NCBI GenBank assembly: GCA_963800215.1
Contig: CAWCZY010000013.1
Coordinates: forward strand, 186,001-250,000
DNA from: JAJPKK01 sp963800215
Lineage (GTDB): Bacteria; Pseudomonadota; Alphaproteobacteria; Rhizobiales; Xanthobacteraceae
Direction of reading: 5' to 3'
DNA: 64,000 bases
Position numbers and translations under genes: made by a program. Under the pieces are notes generated by a model. It was given only the letters and a program-made list of their open reading frames with translations, was not told where the DNA came from and searched no databases. Shown in pieces: positions 35,692 to 44,477 of the stretch. Positions within the stretch are counted from its first letter, which is position 1. Every line of letters starts with the position of its first letter.

Positions 35692-36333
35692 TCACCGCGG
35701 CAGCGTGACCGAATTCGCGACCGCCTCGAAGTCGCCGCGGCGGGCCTCGAACACCGAGGCGACGGCGGTGCAGGTCACCTTGGTCAGGCCCTTGGGCGTG
35801 TACGACATGAAGATCAGCGCGGCGAGGTCAGCGCGCCAGCCCGGCGTCGCCGGCTTCGCCCGGGATGTCGCCCGGATGACGGCGCCGCGGACGCCCGTGC
35901 GGTCGAAATGCGCGACCGTCGTGACGGCATAGAAGCCGCTGACGCTGTCGCGATAGAACAGGTCGAAATTCGGCTGGTCGGCCTGGCGGTTGAGTTCGTC
36001 CTGGGTGAACTGGGAAAAGCCGGGAATGGCCTCGAATGAAATCCGGCAATGGGTGTCCGGCTCGCCCGGCTTGGTCACGCTGATCGCGAGTTCCGATGAC
36101 GACGCTGGCGTATCGGGTTGCGCGACATAGCCTTGCGGTGGCGCCACCGCAAAACCGCTCGCCGCCTCGGCCATGCGTTCGGCGGAATCCTGGGCCATCG
36201 CGCCGGTGCCCAAGCCTACCGCCACCACTGCGGTGGCGAGAAATGCGTTGGTGGAATTCACGCGGCCGCTACGACGATAGCGGCCCACGGGAGTGGCGCA
36301 CATGCTTGATTGCTTCGTGCTGTTCAGGAGCAT
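35692..36333 (-). CDS. Exported protein of unknown function
   Basis: About 190-213 residues. A signal peptide is clear (NAFLATAVVAVGLGTGAMAQ); the mature part contains two Cys (DTHCRISFEAIPGFSQF and KVTCTAVASVF) that could form a disulphide. I do not recognise a named family. ATG 36333 overlaps the TGA of the thiaminase-like gene (TGATG), indicating translational coupling, but the long N-terminus before the signal makes ATG 36303 or GTG 36261 possible. Its job may be tied to the exported thiaminase homologue encoded just before it. Confidence 0.65.
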   Translation of the reverse strand: MLLNSTKQSSMCATPVGRYRRSGRVNSTNAFLATAVVAVGLGTGAMAQDSAERMAEAASGFAVAPPQGYVAQPDTPASSSELAISVTKPGEPDTHCRISFEAIPGFSQFTQDELNRQADQPNFDLFYRDSVSGFYAVTTVAHFDRTGVRGAVIRATSRAKPATPGWRADLAALIFMSYTPKGLTKVTCTAVASVFEARRGDFEAVANSVTLPR

Positions 36334-37563
36334 CAGTGGCCGGCCGGGAGAACTTTCTCGAGGGCTTCGGCGGTCTTATGAAGCTTATCGTTCAAACCCT
36401 CTTCGGTCACCGGGATTGCCGAGCCTATCAGGCTTCGGAATTTGGGATAAAGCGGGGCCGAGGCCATCTTTCCATCCGAATACACATCATCGCGTGCCGG
36501 GAGGAGATATTTGGGGACGCCGTCCGGCGCGCCGTCGGAAGGCAAAATCAGAAGTCTCGTAGGTAGAAACGCTCATCATGAATTTAATGTATGCCTCCGC
36601 ATCACGCAGCTTGGCGTCAGTCAGCCGCGAGTCCATCATATACATGTCCACCCATGCTACAGGCTTTGCTCCTTCGTCGGCAAATGGCCACAGCGCCACG
36701 TCGAGATCATCCTCGCCCAAACATTGCCCTTTCAGGCAGGATTGCGCCGTCTCGTTGAGGGTATAATACGTGTCCTCCGAATATCCGACGAATGCGCTTC
36801 CGCCGCCCCTCGCGAACTGGCGTGCGTAGAAGCCGTCGCGCCGATGATAGTCTCGATCTCGCCCGAAGCCAGGCGGCTCCATGCTAATGAAATTGCGCAG
36901 GACCGCGACTGCATAGTCGTCGAGATGATCGGGATCGAGATGCTTCAGCGCCCCTCCCGCAGAGCCGTAACGGGCGACCAAAACGGAGAGATAGAGCTCG
37001 CCCAATGTGGTCGGGCCTATCAGATCCATGAGCGGACCCTTTCCCAGTTCCGCGAAAACGCGCGCCGCGTCGGCGGGCCCCTTGATGGCTCCAATCTGCG
37101 AAAGCGCTTTCTTGTAGATGAGAAATTCGGTGCATATCCAATGCGGAATCCCGAATTGCGCTCCGCCGGAGGTCGCGATGTCCTTGGCAAAGGGAACCAC
37201 GGCGCCGGCCGTTTCAAGAACCGACTGCGATGGCAATTTCGGGCTCCTGCGCTTGAGGAAATCATCGAAGAACACCGAATCGACCTCATACACATCGGCG
37301 TCGGCGGCAAGTATTCCGCCGTCACCGGTGGAGTAGTAGTTTGCGTTCATCCGGATTTGAAGATCGAGCCCGGGACAGCCCGCTTCGAATAGTTCCTTGA
37401 TCTTCAGGGCTATCTCGTCGGCGTTCGGAACGAACGGATACATCTCGACACGCAAAATTCTCGCATTTCCGTCCGGGCAAAATCGCTCCTGCGCTCGCGC
37501 CGTGAGGCCCGAGGCGGTCGTCAGAAGGAACGTCACCAGAAGAAACAGCGTCTGCGCCCGCAT
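36333..37563 (-). CDS. Thiaminase I family protein, exported (one frameshift)
   Basis: Resembles bacterial thiaminase I (thiamine pyridinylase), which replaces the thiazole of thiamine by a base; the fold is that of a periplasmic binding protein. A signal peptide (LFLLVTFLLTTASGLTARAQ) is followed by VEMYPFVPNADEI, GIPHWICTEFLIYKK with the likely nucleophilic Cys144, and AFVGYSED with the likely catalytic Glu263. The C-terminal YLLPARDDVYSDGKM block is in another frame: around 36548 one extra base (or two missing) breaks the gene; total length is one base over a codon multiple. GGGAGGT precedes the ATG. Family assignment is by motif likeness to Paenibacillus thiaminase I. Confidence 0.72.
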
Positions 37564-37681
37564 CGCGACCTCCCGAGGTCCGTTCAGGACGGCGCGCCAT
37601 CCAGAAGTGGCCGCCGTTACTGCAACGGCGAGGGATGTGGCGGCGGAATGGGCCGGGCGGCCGTGCCGGCCGCCGTCCATG

Positions 37682-38392
37682 CTACTGGCGCACCAGCGTG
37701 ATCGCCTCGCGCCCTTCGGGGACGCGGGTCCAGTTGACCGGGTCGCTCTCCTCGAAGCGCCAGAACTGCCCCTTAGAGGATTTGAGCACCAGCTCGCCGC
37801 GATCCATGTACCAGCTGGCCGGCCCGAACCTGGTCACGAAGACATCGCAGCCGGGCTTCAGCTTGAGCGCGAAATTATCGGGACCGGCCGCAGTATTGGT
37901 CAGCGTGATCGTGCAGATCGACTTGCCGGAGCCGCGCAACAACGACCAGTCGCCCGCCATCTGGTCGGCGGCGAGCCCGACCGGGCTCGCGGCGACAGCC
38001 GCGCTCTGCATGAAGTAGACACCCTCGCCGGGGCGCTGCGCCTCGTAGGTCCCGCTCTCGACCTCGGTGAATTCCATCACCGGCTTGCCTTTGCCGTCGA
38101 GCAGCCGCACCAGATCGAGCCCGCCGATGTTCCAGGCGACGACGTCCTTCACCTCCGGCATCTGGCCCGGGCAGGCCTTGTCCATCTCAAGCTTGAATGC
38201 AGTCCCGGTGGGATCGGCGCGGAAGGTGATCGTACAGGTGCGGTCGCGGTCGGCGTTGGAAATCTCCCATTTGCCGAGCACGGCCTTGAACGCCTCGCTG
38301 GTGGCCGGCGACGGCTGCTGGGCCTCGGCGCCGGTTGCGACGAGGGCGGCAAGAAGGGCAAAGGCGGGGGCGAGCGCAAGATCGTATCGCAT
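37682..38392 (-). CDS. AprI/Inh-type metalloprotease inhibitor-like protein, two domains
   Basis: A 236-residue exported protein with signal peptide (FALLAALVATGAEAQQ). Two tandem beta-barrel-like units follow: GKWEISNADRDRTCTITFRA..KACPG and GDWSLLRGSGKSICTITLTN..KPGCD, each with a Cys pair as in AprI/Inh inhibitors of serralysin proteases. Typical inhibitors have one unit of ~105 residues, so this is a duplicated form. No serralysin gene is in the window; an S53 peptidase at 51.8 kb is of a different class, so the real target is unknown. Confidence 0.75.
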   Translation of the reverse strand: MRYDLALAPAFALLAALVATGAEAQQPSPATSEAFKAVLGKWEISNADRDRTCTITFRADPTGTAFKLEMDKACPGQMPEVKDVVAWNIGGLDLVRLLDGKGKPVMEFTEVESGTYEAQRPGEGVYFMQSAAVAASPVGLAADQMAGDWSLLRGSGKSICTITLTNTAAGPDNFALKLKPGCDVFVTRFGPASWYMDRGELVLKSSKGQFWRFEESDPVNWTRVPEGREAITLVRQ

Positions 38393-38466
38393 CGTAGAAT
38401 AATACCAGTGCCATCGCCGCCGCCAACCCCCCTCGGCTCGCCGCCGAGGACCTTGCCGCGGCCGGG

Positions 38467-39435
38467 CTATTTCGGCGGGGTCTCCGGCACCGGCGTCAGC
38501 GGACCCTTCCCGGCGGCCCAGGACAGGAGATTGTCGACCACGAGGTGGTCCATCTGGGTGCGGGTGTAGACCGAGGCGGAGCCGAGATGGGGGAACAGCA
38601 CCACATTGTCCATTTCCATCAGCTCTTTCGGCACCTTCGGCTCGTTGACGAATACGTCGAGGCCGGCCGAGCGGATCTTCTTGTCGCGCAGCGCCGCGAT
38701 CAGGGCCGGCTCGTCGACCACCGAGCCGCGGGCGATGTTGATGAGGATGCCGTCCGGCCCCAGTGCCTCAAGCACCGCCGCGTTAATCATGTTACGGGTT
38801 TCCGCGCCGCCGGGCACGATCACCAGCAGCACGTCGACGTCGCGGGCCATGGCGACGAGGTCGGGATAATGCCGGTAGGCGGCTCCCGCCTGGAGCCGCC
38901 GCGAATGATAGACCACCGGCACGCCGAAGGCGTCAAGGCGCTTGGCGATGGCCCGGCCGATCCGCCCCATGCCGACCATTCCGACGGTGCGGTCGCGTAG
39001 CGTCGCCGGGCTGAGCGGATAGGCCTTCTGCTCCCATTTGCCGGCGCGCAGGTAACGCTCGGCCTGGGGGAATTCCCGCACCGTGTTGAGCAAGAGCCCG
39101 AGCGCGGTATCGGCGACTTCCTCGTTGAGCACGTCGGGCGTATTGGTCACGATGATGCCGTGGGCGCCGGCCCATTTGGCGTCGACATGGTCGTAGCCGA
39201 CCCCGAAGCTCGACACGATCTCGAGCTTGGGCAGCCGCGACATGAATTCGGCGTTGACCTTTTCCGAGGAGTAGGTGACCGCGATGGCACGCACACCGTC
39301 GGCGATCCCGGCGAAAAAGGCGTCGCGGTCCTTGGCGTCGTTGTACTTGTGGATGTCGAACACCGGCGCGAGGCGCTCGATGAAGACCGGCTTGGGCGGC
39401 CCGACCAGAATGAGACCGGACTTGCTGCTCGTCAT
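38467..39435 (-). CDS. D-isomer-specific 2-hydroxyacid dehydrogenase (glyoxylate/hydroxypyruvate reductase type)
   Basis: A 322-residue NAD(P)-dependent reductase of small 2-oxoacids. GMVGMGRIGRAIAKRL binds the nucleotide; the catalytic triad is visible as ARGSVVDE (Arg), FVNEPKVPKEL (Glu) and LFPHLGSAS (His). It follows the E2 gene on the same strand, but the intervening 79 bases hold half a palindromic repeat, so membership in the dehydrogenase operon is not certain. Confidence 0.88.
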   Translation of the reverse strand: MTSSKSGLILVGPPKPVFIERLAPVFDIHKYNDAKDRDAFFAGIADGVRAIAVTYSSEKVNAEFMSRLPKLEIVSSFGVGYDHVDAKWAGAHGIIVTNTPDVLNEEVADTALGLLLNTVREFPQAERYLRAGKWEQKAYPLSPATLRDRTVGMVGMGRIGRAIAKRLDAFGVPVVYHSRRLQAGAAYRHYPDLVAMARDVDVLLVIVPGGAETRNMINAAVLEALGPDGILINIARGSVVDEPALIAALRDKKIRSAGLDVFVNEPKVPKELMEMDNVVLFPHLGSASVYTRTQMDHLVVDNLLSWAAGKGPLTPVPETPPK

Positions 39436-39467
39436 GACATTCTCCTGAATTATATCGATCTTTACCC

Positions 39468-39510
39468 GGTCGGTGGCTACTGGATCGCCCGGTCAAGCCG
39501 GGCGATGACA
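39468..39510. repeat. Dispersed TCATTGCCCGG repeat, right half only
   Basis: GGTCGGTGGCTACTGGATCG to GGGCGATGACA equals the right arm of the full copies at 18138 and 49462; the left arm is missing. It lies between the 2-hydroxyacid dehydrogenase start and the E2 stop. Confidence 0.75.
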
Positions 39511-39514
39511 ACAC

Positions 39515-40843
39515 CTAGATCATCAGCCCGACCGGATGCTCGATGAAATGGCCGAACGCCGCAAGCAGCTCGGCGCCGACGGCGCCGTCGACGACGCGGT
39601 GATCGCATGACAGCGTCACCGTCATCTGGCTAATGAAGGTAAAGCCGCCGTCCGCGGTCTCCACCGGCCGCCGGGTGCTGGCGCCGGCGGCGAGAATGGT
39701 GGCATGCGGCGGATTGATGATGGCCGCGAATTCGCGCACGCCGTACATGCCGAGATTGGATACCGCACTGGAGCCGCCCTGGATCTCCGCCGGCTTGAGC
39801 TTGCGGGCGCGGGCGCGGGCAGCGAGGTCCTTGATCGCGGCGGAAATGTCGAGCAGGGACTTTTTCTCCACCTCGCGGATCACCGGCGTGACCAGGCCGC
39901 CATCGATCGCCACCGCAACGCCGATGTCGGAGGATTTGAACCGCAGGATGCGGTCCTCAGCCCACACCGCATTGGCCGCCGGCACGCGCTGCAGCGCCAG
40001 CGCCAGCGCCTTGATGATGAAATCGTTGAGCGAGAGCTTGAACGCGGGCTGGCCGCTCGCGTCGGCAGGCGCCGCCTCATTGGCTTCCCGGCGCAGCGCC
40101 TCGAGCCGCTCGATGACCACATCCGCGGCCAGGTAGAAATGCGGAATGGTCTGCTTGGCTTCGACCAGCCGCGCCGCGATGGTCCGCCGCATCGAATCGA
40201 GCGGGATCTCCTCGTAACTGCCCTCGGCGTAGAGCGCCTTGATGCGATCGGGCGACGGCGCACGCAATGCGATCGCGCCGGGTGCGGCGGCGATGGCGGA
40301 TTGGACGTCGCGGGCGACGATGCGGCCGTGCGGGCCGGACGCTGGGATGCGACCGAGGTCGATCCCGGCCTGGCCGGCCAGCCGGCGCGCCAGCGGCGTG
40401 ACGACGGCGCCACTGGCGAGCTTCGCCGGGCCGTAATTGCGCTCGGGCGTGCGCACCGCGGCAAACGGATCGAGCACCCGCGCCACGACAGGCGCCGCGG
40501 GGGCTGCGGCGACGGCCGCGATGACTGCTTTCGGCGGCGGGGCCGCAGCCGGCGCCTTCGTGGCAGGGGATGCCTTTGCGGCCACCTGCGCCTTGGCGGC
40601 CGGCTCGCCCGCGGCACCCGCGACGATGGCGACGACGGCGCCCACCGGGGCCACTTCGCCGGCGCCGACCCGGATTTCCGTGAGGACGCCGGCGGAGGTC
40701 GCCGGCACCTCCATCGACACCTTGTCGGTCTCGATCTCGAACAGATTGTCGCCGGGCTTGACCGTGTCGCCGATCGACTTGAACCAGGTCGTGATCTTGC
40801 CCTCGGCCACGGTCTCGCCGAGCTGCGGCATCAGGATGTCCAT
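39515..40843 (-). CDS. Dihydrolipoamide acyltransferase (E2) of a 2-oxoacid/acetoin dehydrogenase complex
   Basis: A 442-residue E2. The N-terminal lipoyl domain has EIETDKVSMEV with the lipoylated Lys, an Ala/Pro/Lys-rich linker follows, the peripheral subunit-binding domain reads TPLARRLAGQAGIDLGRI..GPHGRIVARDV, and the catalytic domain ends with the SCDHRVVDGAVGA active site. The acyl group transferred could be acetyl (pyruvate or acetoin) or a branched acyl. E1 alpha and beta are upstream in the same direction, with an aldehyde dehydrogenase between. No E3 (lipoamide dehydrogenase) gene is visible. Confidence 0.9.
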   Translation of the reverse strand: MDILMPQLGETVAEGKITTWFKSIGDTVKPGDNLFEIETDKVSMEVPATSAGVLTEIRVGAGEVAPVGAVVAIVAGAAGEPAAKAQVAAKASPATKAPAAAPPPKAVIAAVAAAPAAPVVARVLDPFAAVRTPERNYGPAKLASGAVVTPLARRLAGQAGIDLGRIPASGPHGRIVARDVQSAIAAAPGAIALRAPSPDRIKALYAEGSYEEIPLDSMRRTIAARLVEAKQTIPHFYLAADVVIERLEALRREANEAAPADASGQPAFKLSLNDFIIKALALALQRVPAANAVWAEDRILRFKSSDIGVAVAIDGGLVTPVIREVEKKSLLDISAAIKDLAARARARKLKPAEIQGGSSAVSNLGMYGVREFAAIINPPHATILAAGASTRRPVETADGGFTFISQMTVTLSCDHRVVDGAVGAELLAAFGHFIEHPVGLMI

Positions 40844-40874
40844 GTCGGCGCTCTCACACTCGCACCAAGTTCTC

Positions 40875-42326
40875 TCACCACGTCACCGACACGTATTGGG
40901 TCTCCATGAATTCCATCATGCCCTCGTGGGCGCCTTCGCGGCCGATGCCGCTCTGCTTGGTGCCGCCGAACGGCGCGGCGGGATCGGAGACGAGGCCGCG
41001 GTTGAGCCCGATCATGCCGAAATCGAGCTTTTCCGACACCCGCATGCCGCGGCTGAGATCCTTGGTGTAGAGATAGGCAACAAGGCCATATTCGGTGTCG
41101 TTGGCGCGCTTGATCACCTCGTCCTCGGACTTGAAGGTCTGGATCGCCGCCACCGGCCCGAAGATTTCCTCGCGCAGCATTTCGGCCGAGTCGGGCACGG
41201 CGATGAGCACTGTGGCCGGATAGAAATAGCCCTTGCCGTCGGGCGCGGTTCCGCCGGTGAGCACCTTGGCGCCCTTCTTCACCGCGTCCGCCACCAGTTG
41301 CTTGACCTTGTCGCGGCCCTCCGCATTGACGAGCGGCCCCAGCGCGACACCGTCCTGCAGGCCGTTGCCCATCTTGAGCGCGGCCATTTTCTCGGTGAGC
41401 TTGTGGGCGAAGGCCTCGTGGACGGTCTCGTGCACGTAGAACCGGTTCGCGGCGGTGCAGGCCTCGCCCATGTTGCGCATCTTGGCAATCATGGCACCTT
41501 CTATTGCCGCATCGATATCGGCATCATCGAACACGATGAAAGGCGCGTTGCCGCCGAGTTCCATCGCCGGCTTTACCACGTTGTCGGCCGCCTCGTGCAG
41601 GAGTTTGCGGCCGACCTCGGTCGAGCCGGTAAAGGAGACGACGCGTACCCGCGGATCGTGCAGCATGGCCGAGACCACGGCGCCGGAGCGCCGCGACGGG
41701 ATCACGTTGACGACGCCGGCCGGCACGCCCGCTTCCTCGAGCAGCGGCATCAGTGCGAGCATGGTGAGCGGCGTCTCCGAGGCCGGCTTGAGCACCACCG
41801 GGCAGCCGGCGGCGAGCGCAGGGCCGATCTTGCGGGTCGCCATCGCGGCGGGAAAATTCCACGGCGTCACCAGCACGGCGATGCCGGCCGGCTTGTGCTG
41901 CACGAAGATGCGGGCGCCGGATGATGGCGCGCGCGACACGTCGCCGAGGTTCCGCACCGCTTCCTCGGCATACCAGCGGAAGAACTCGGCCGCATAGGCG
42001 ACCTCGCCGCGGGAATCGCTCAGCGCCTTGCCGTTCTCCAGCGTGATCAGCTTGGCGAGGCGTTCGGCCTGCGCCATGATCACCTCATAGGCCTTGCGCA
42101 GGATTTCCCCGCGCTCACGCGGCTTGCGGCCGGCCCAGCCCTCGAACGCATCCTGTGCGGCATCGACGGCGGCCTTGGCGTCGTCGACGCCGGCGCTCGC
42201 TACCGAGGTGATGACATTCTCGGTGGCGGGATCGATCACGTCGAACCGCTGGCCGTCGGCGGCCTTGCGCCACTTGCCGCCGATCCACAGGTCGGTCGGG
42301 ACATGGGCGAGAAGATTTTCATACAT
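40875..42326 (-). CDS. gabD: NAD(P)-dependent aldehyde dehydrogenase (succinate-semialdehyde dehydrogenase-like)
   Basis: A 483-residue ALDH, usual length for GabD. PWNFPAAMATRKIGPALAAG binds the cofactor, MELGGNAPFIVFDDADID provides the general-base Glu and GEACTAANRFYVHE the catalytic Cys. The substrate may be succinate semialdehyde or another short aldehyde such as acetaldehyde from acetoin cleavage, which would fit the E1/E2 neighbours; the symbol is by similarity only. It lies 21 bases after the E1 beta stop and 31 bases before the E2 start, so it is inside the operon. Confidence 0.88.
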   Translation of the reverse strand: MYENLLAHVPTDLWIGGKWRKAADGQRFDVIDPATENVITSVASAGVDDAKAAVDAAQDAFEGWAGRKPRERGEILRKAYEVIMAQAERLAKLITLENGKALSDSRGEVAYAAEFFRWYAEEAVRNLGDVSRAPSSGARIFVQHKPAGIAVLVTPWNFPAAMATRKIGPALAAGCPVVLKPASETPLTMLALMPLLEEAGVPAGVVNVIPSRRSGAVVSAMLHDPRVRVVSFTGSTEVGRKLLHEAADNVVKPAMELGGNAPFIVFDDADIDAAIEGAMIAKMRNMGEACTAANRFYVHETVHEAFAHKLTEKMAALKMGNGLQDGVALGPLVNAEGRDKVKQLVADAVKKGAKVLTGGTAPDGKGYFYPATVLIAVPDSAEMLREEIFGPVAAIQTFKSEDEVIKRANDTEYGLVAYLYTKDLSRGMRVSEKLDFGMIGLNRGLVSDPAAPFGGTKQSGIGREGAHEGMMEFMETQYVSVTW

Positions 42327-42347
42327 GGTGAAACTCCATGGCGGACC

Positions 42348-43328
42348 TCACGCGGAGAGCGAACGCCGCACCGTCTCGGCGATGCGCTCGACGGTCGGCA
42401 GGACCATGTCCTCGAGGATGTCGGCGGCCGGCAACGGGATATGGGGCGTGGTGATCCGCACCGGCGGCCCGTCGAGGTCATAGAACGCCTCGTCGGCGAC
42501 GATGGAGACGATCTCGGCACCCCATCCGCACAAACGTGGGTTCTCCTCCACCGTAAACAAGCGGTGGGTGCGCCCGACCGAGCCCAGGATCGTCTGGGTG
42601 TCGAGGGGGACCAGCGAGCGGACGTCGACGACCTCGCAGTCGATGCCGTGCTGCGCCTTGAGCCGCTCCGCCGCTTCCAGCGCGCGCGGCACCATCAGGG
42701 CGAGCGCCAGGATGGTGGCGTCCTTGCCGGGCCGCAGGATCCGCGCCGAGCCCAGCGTGTCGACGATCTCGCCGTCCGGCACCTCGCCCTTGGTGGCATA
42801 GAGCGACTTGTGCTCGAAGAAGATCACCGGGTCGGGATCGCGCACCGCCGCCGCCATCAGGCCGATCACGTCGCGCGGATTGGACGGCGCCACCACCTTG
42901 AGGCCGGGGATCATCATGCACCAGTTCTCGACGCTCTGGCTGTGCTGGGCGCCGAACCGCGACCCGGCGCCGTTACCGGTCCGCACCACCAGCGGGCATT
43001 TGAGCTGGCCGTTCGACATGTAGCGGCTCTTCGGGAACTCGTTGGCGATGTAGTCGAAGCACACCGCGAAGAAATCCGAGAACATGATCTCGGCGATCGG
43101 CTTGAGGCCGGTCATCGCCGCGCCCATGGCGGCGCCCATGATCGCCTGCTCGGAAATGGGCGTGTCGCGCACCCGCCGCGGCCCGAACTGCTCGTAGAGC
43201 CCGACCGTCGCCTTGAACACGCCGCCAGGTTTAGCCACGTCCTCGCCGAAGAAGATGACGTCGGGATCGCGCGCCATTTCCTGGGCGATGCCGCGGGCGA
43301 CCGCGTCGCGATAGGTCAGTTCCGCCAT
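42348..43328 (-). CDS. Dehydrogenase complex E1 component, beta subunit (transketolase-like)
   Basis: A 326-residue beta subunit of a heterotetrameric ThDP dehydrogenase (pyruvate, acetoin or branched-chain type). TYRDAVARGIAQEMARDPDV, FFGEDVAKPGGVFKATVGL and RVRDTPISEQAIMGAAMGAA are conserved, with the Glu of the last block interacting with ThDP. The C-terminal transketolase domain contains VVDVRSLVPLDTQTI. The ATG at 43328 overlaps the end of E1 alpha by 13 bases. Confidence 0.9.
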   Translation of the reverse strand: MAELTYRDAVARGIAQEMARDPDVIFFGEDVAKPGGVFKATVGLYEQFGPRRVRDTPISEQAIMGAAMGAAMTGLKPIAEIMFSDFFAVCFDYIANEFPKSRYMSNGQLKCPLVVRTGNGAGSRFGAQHSQSVENWCMMIPGLKVVAPSNPRDVIGLMAAAVRDPDPVIFFEHKSLYATKGEVPDGEIVDTLGSARILRPGKDATILALALMVPRALEAAERLKAQHGIDCEVVDVRSLVPLDTQTILGSVGRTHRLFTVEENPRLCGWGAEIVSIVADEAFYDLDGPPVRITTPHIPLPAADILEDMVLPTVERIAETVRRSLSA

Positions 43329-44351
43329 GCCCAGCCTCCATCCGCGTAGACGTCCGTGAAGAGAATATCCGCCGGGGGCGGCGGCGCCGCCTTGCATTTC
43401 TCGGTGGCCTCGTCGACGCCGCGCCGGACCTCGGCTTCGATGCCGAGGATCACGTCCTCGGCGACGCCGAACTGCTTGAGCCGGCTCGCGGTAGAGTACG
43501 ATCGGGTCGTGCTTCTTCCATTCGTCGAGCTCGCCCTCCGGCCGGTATTTGGCGGGGTCGGCGCGCGAATGGCCGCTGTGGCGGTACGTCATGCATTCGA
43601 TCAGCGAGGGGCCGTCGCCGGCACGCGCGCGGGCATAGGCCGTGCGCGCCGTGCGATAGACCGCATCGGCGTCGTTGCCGTCGATGAGGATGCGGTCGAG
43701 GCCGTAGGCCGCGGCGCGATCCGCCGCCGGATGTTCGACCGCGGTGACTTCGCCGATCGGCGTATATTCCATGTAGAGATTGTTCTCGCACACGAACACG
43801 ACCGGCAGCTTCCACACCGCGGCGAAATTGAGTGCCTCGTGGAAGGCGCCGATATTGGTGGTGCCGTCGCCGAAGAAGCAGACCGAAACATCGTCCTGCC
43901 CCTTGTATTGCGCCCGCAGCGCCGCGCCGCAGGCGATCGGCAGGTGCGCGCCGATGATGGCGTAGGAGCCCATCACCCCGTGCTCCACCGAGGTGAGGTG
44001 CATCGAGCCGCCCTTGCCGCGCATCAGGCCGTTGTCGCGCTGCATCAGTTCGCCCAGCACCTGCTCCACCGGCACGCCCCGCGCCAGCGTGTGGGCATGG
44101 CCGCGATAGGTGCAGAACGAGAGGTCGCCGGGCTTCATGGCGACGGCGAAGCCCGCCGCGATCGCCTCCTGGCCCAGCGACAGGTGGCTCGTCCCCTTGA
44201 CCAGGTTCTGCAGGAACAGGTCGAACGCGCGCTGCTCGGCCTCGCGCAGCTCGAACTGGGTGCGAAACAGGCGCAGCCGCGTCTTCTCGCCGATGTCGTC
44301 ATTGGCGCGGTCGACGGCGGACACGGCGAGCGCGGGGAACGGTTTCTTCAT
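43316..44351 (-). CDS. Dehydrogenase complex E1 component, alpha subunit (one-base insertion)
   Basis: ThDP-binding alpha subunit. FFGDGTTNIGAFHEALNFA with VCENNLYMEYT forms the cofactor motif and RHSGHSRADPAKYR the conserved phosphorylation-loop region. At ~43488 one extra base (CTCTACCGC-G-AGCCGG) shifts the frame: IVLYRSRLKQFGVAEDVI is restored by removing it, and the gene then ends in GWAWRN with TGA at 43316-43318. In the uncorrected sequence the frame runs on into the E1 beta gene and makes an artificial alpha-beta fusion of 667 residues. Compared with acetoin dehydrogenase AcoA and pyruvate dehydrogenase PdhA, I cannot decide which substrate applies. Confidence 0.87.
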
Positions 44352-44477
44352 GAGCCTGCCTTGAATGCCAAACCGGAAACGGCGAATGGGCCAAAGGGCT
44401 TAGTCTGTCTGGAACGAAACGGCGGTTCGGCCCGTCTCTATCAGGCTTGCCGGCCCGGTTTCAATCATCCGTTTCAG

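Noticed and set aside
42348..44351. Fused E1 alpha-beta protein of 667 residues
   Set aside because: A one-base insertion at ~43488 explains it; natural alpha stop and beta start with 13-base overlap are recovered after correction.
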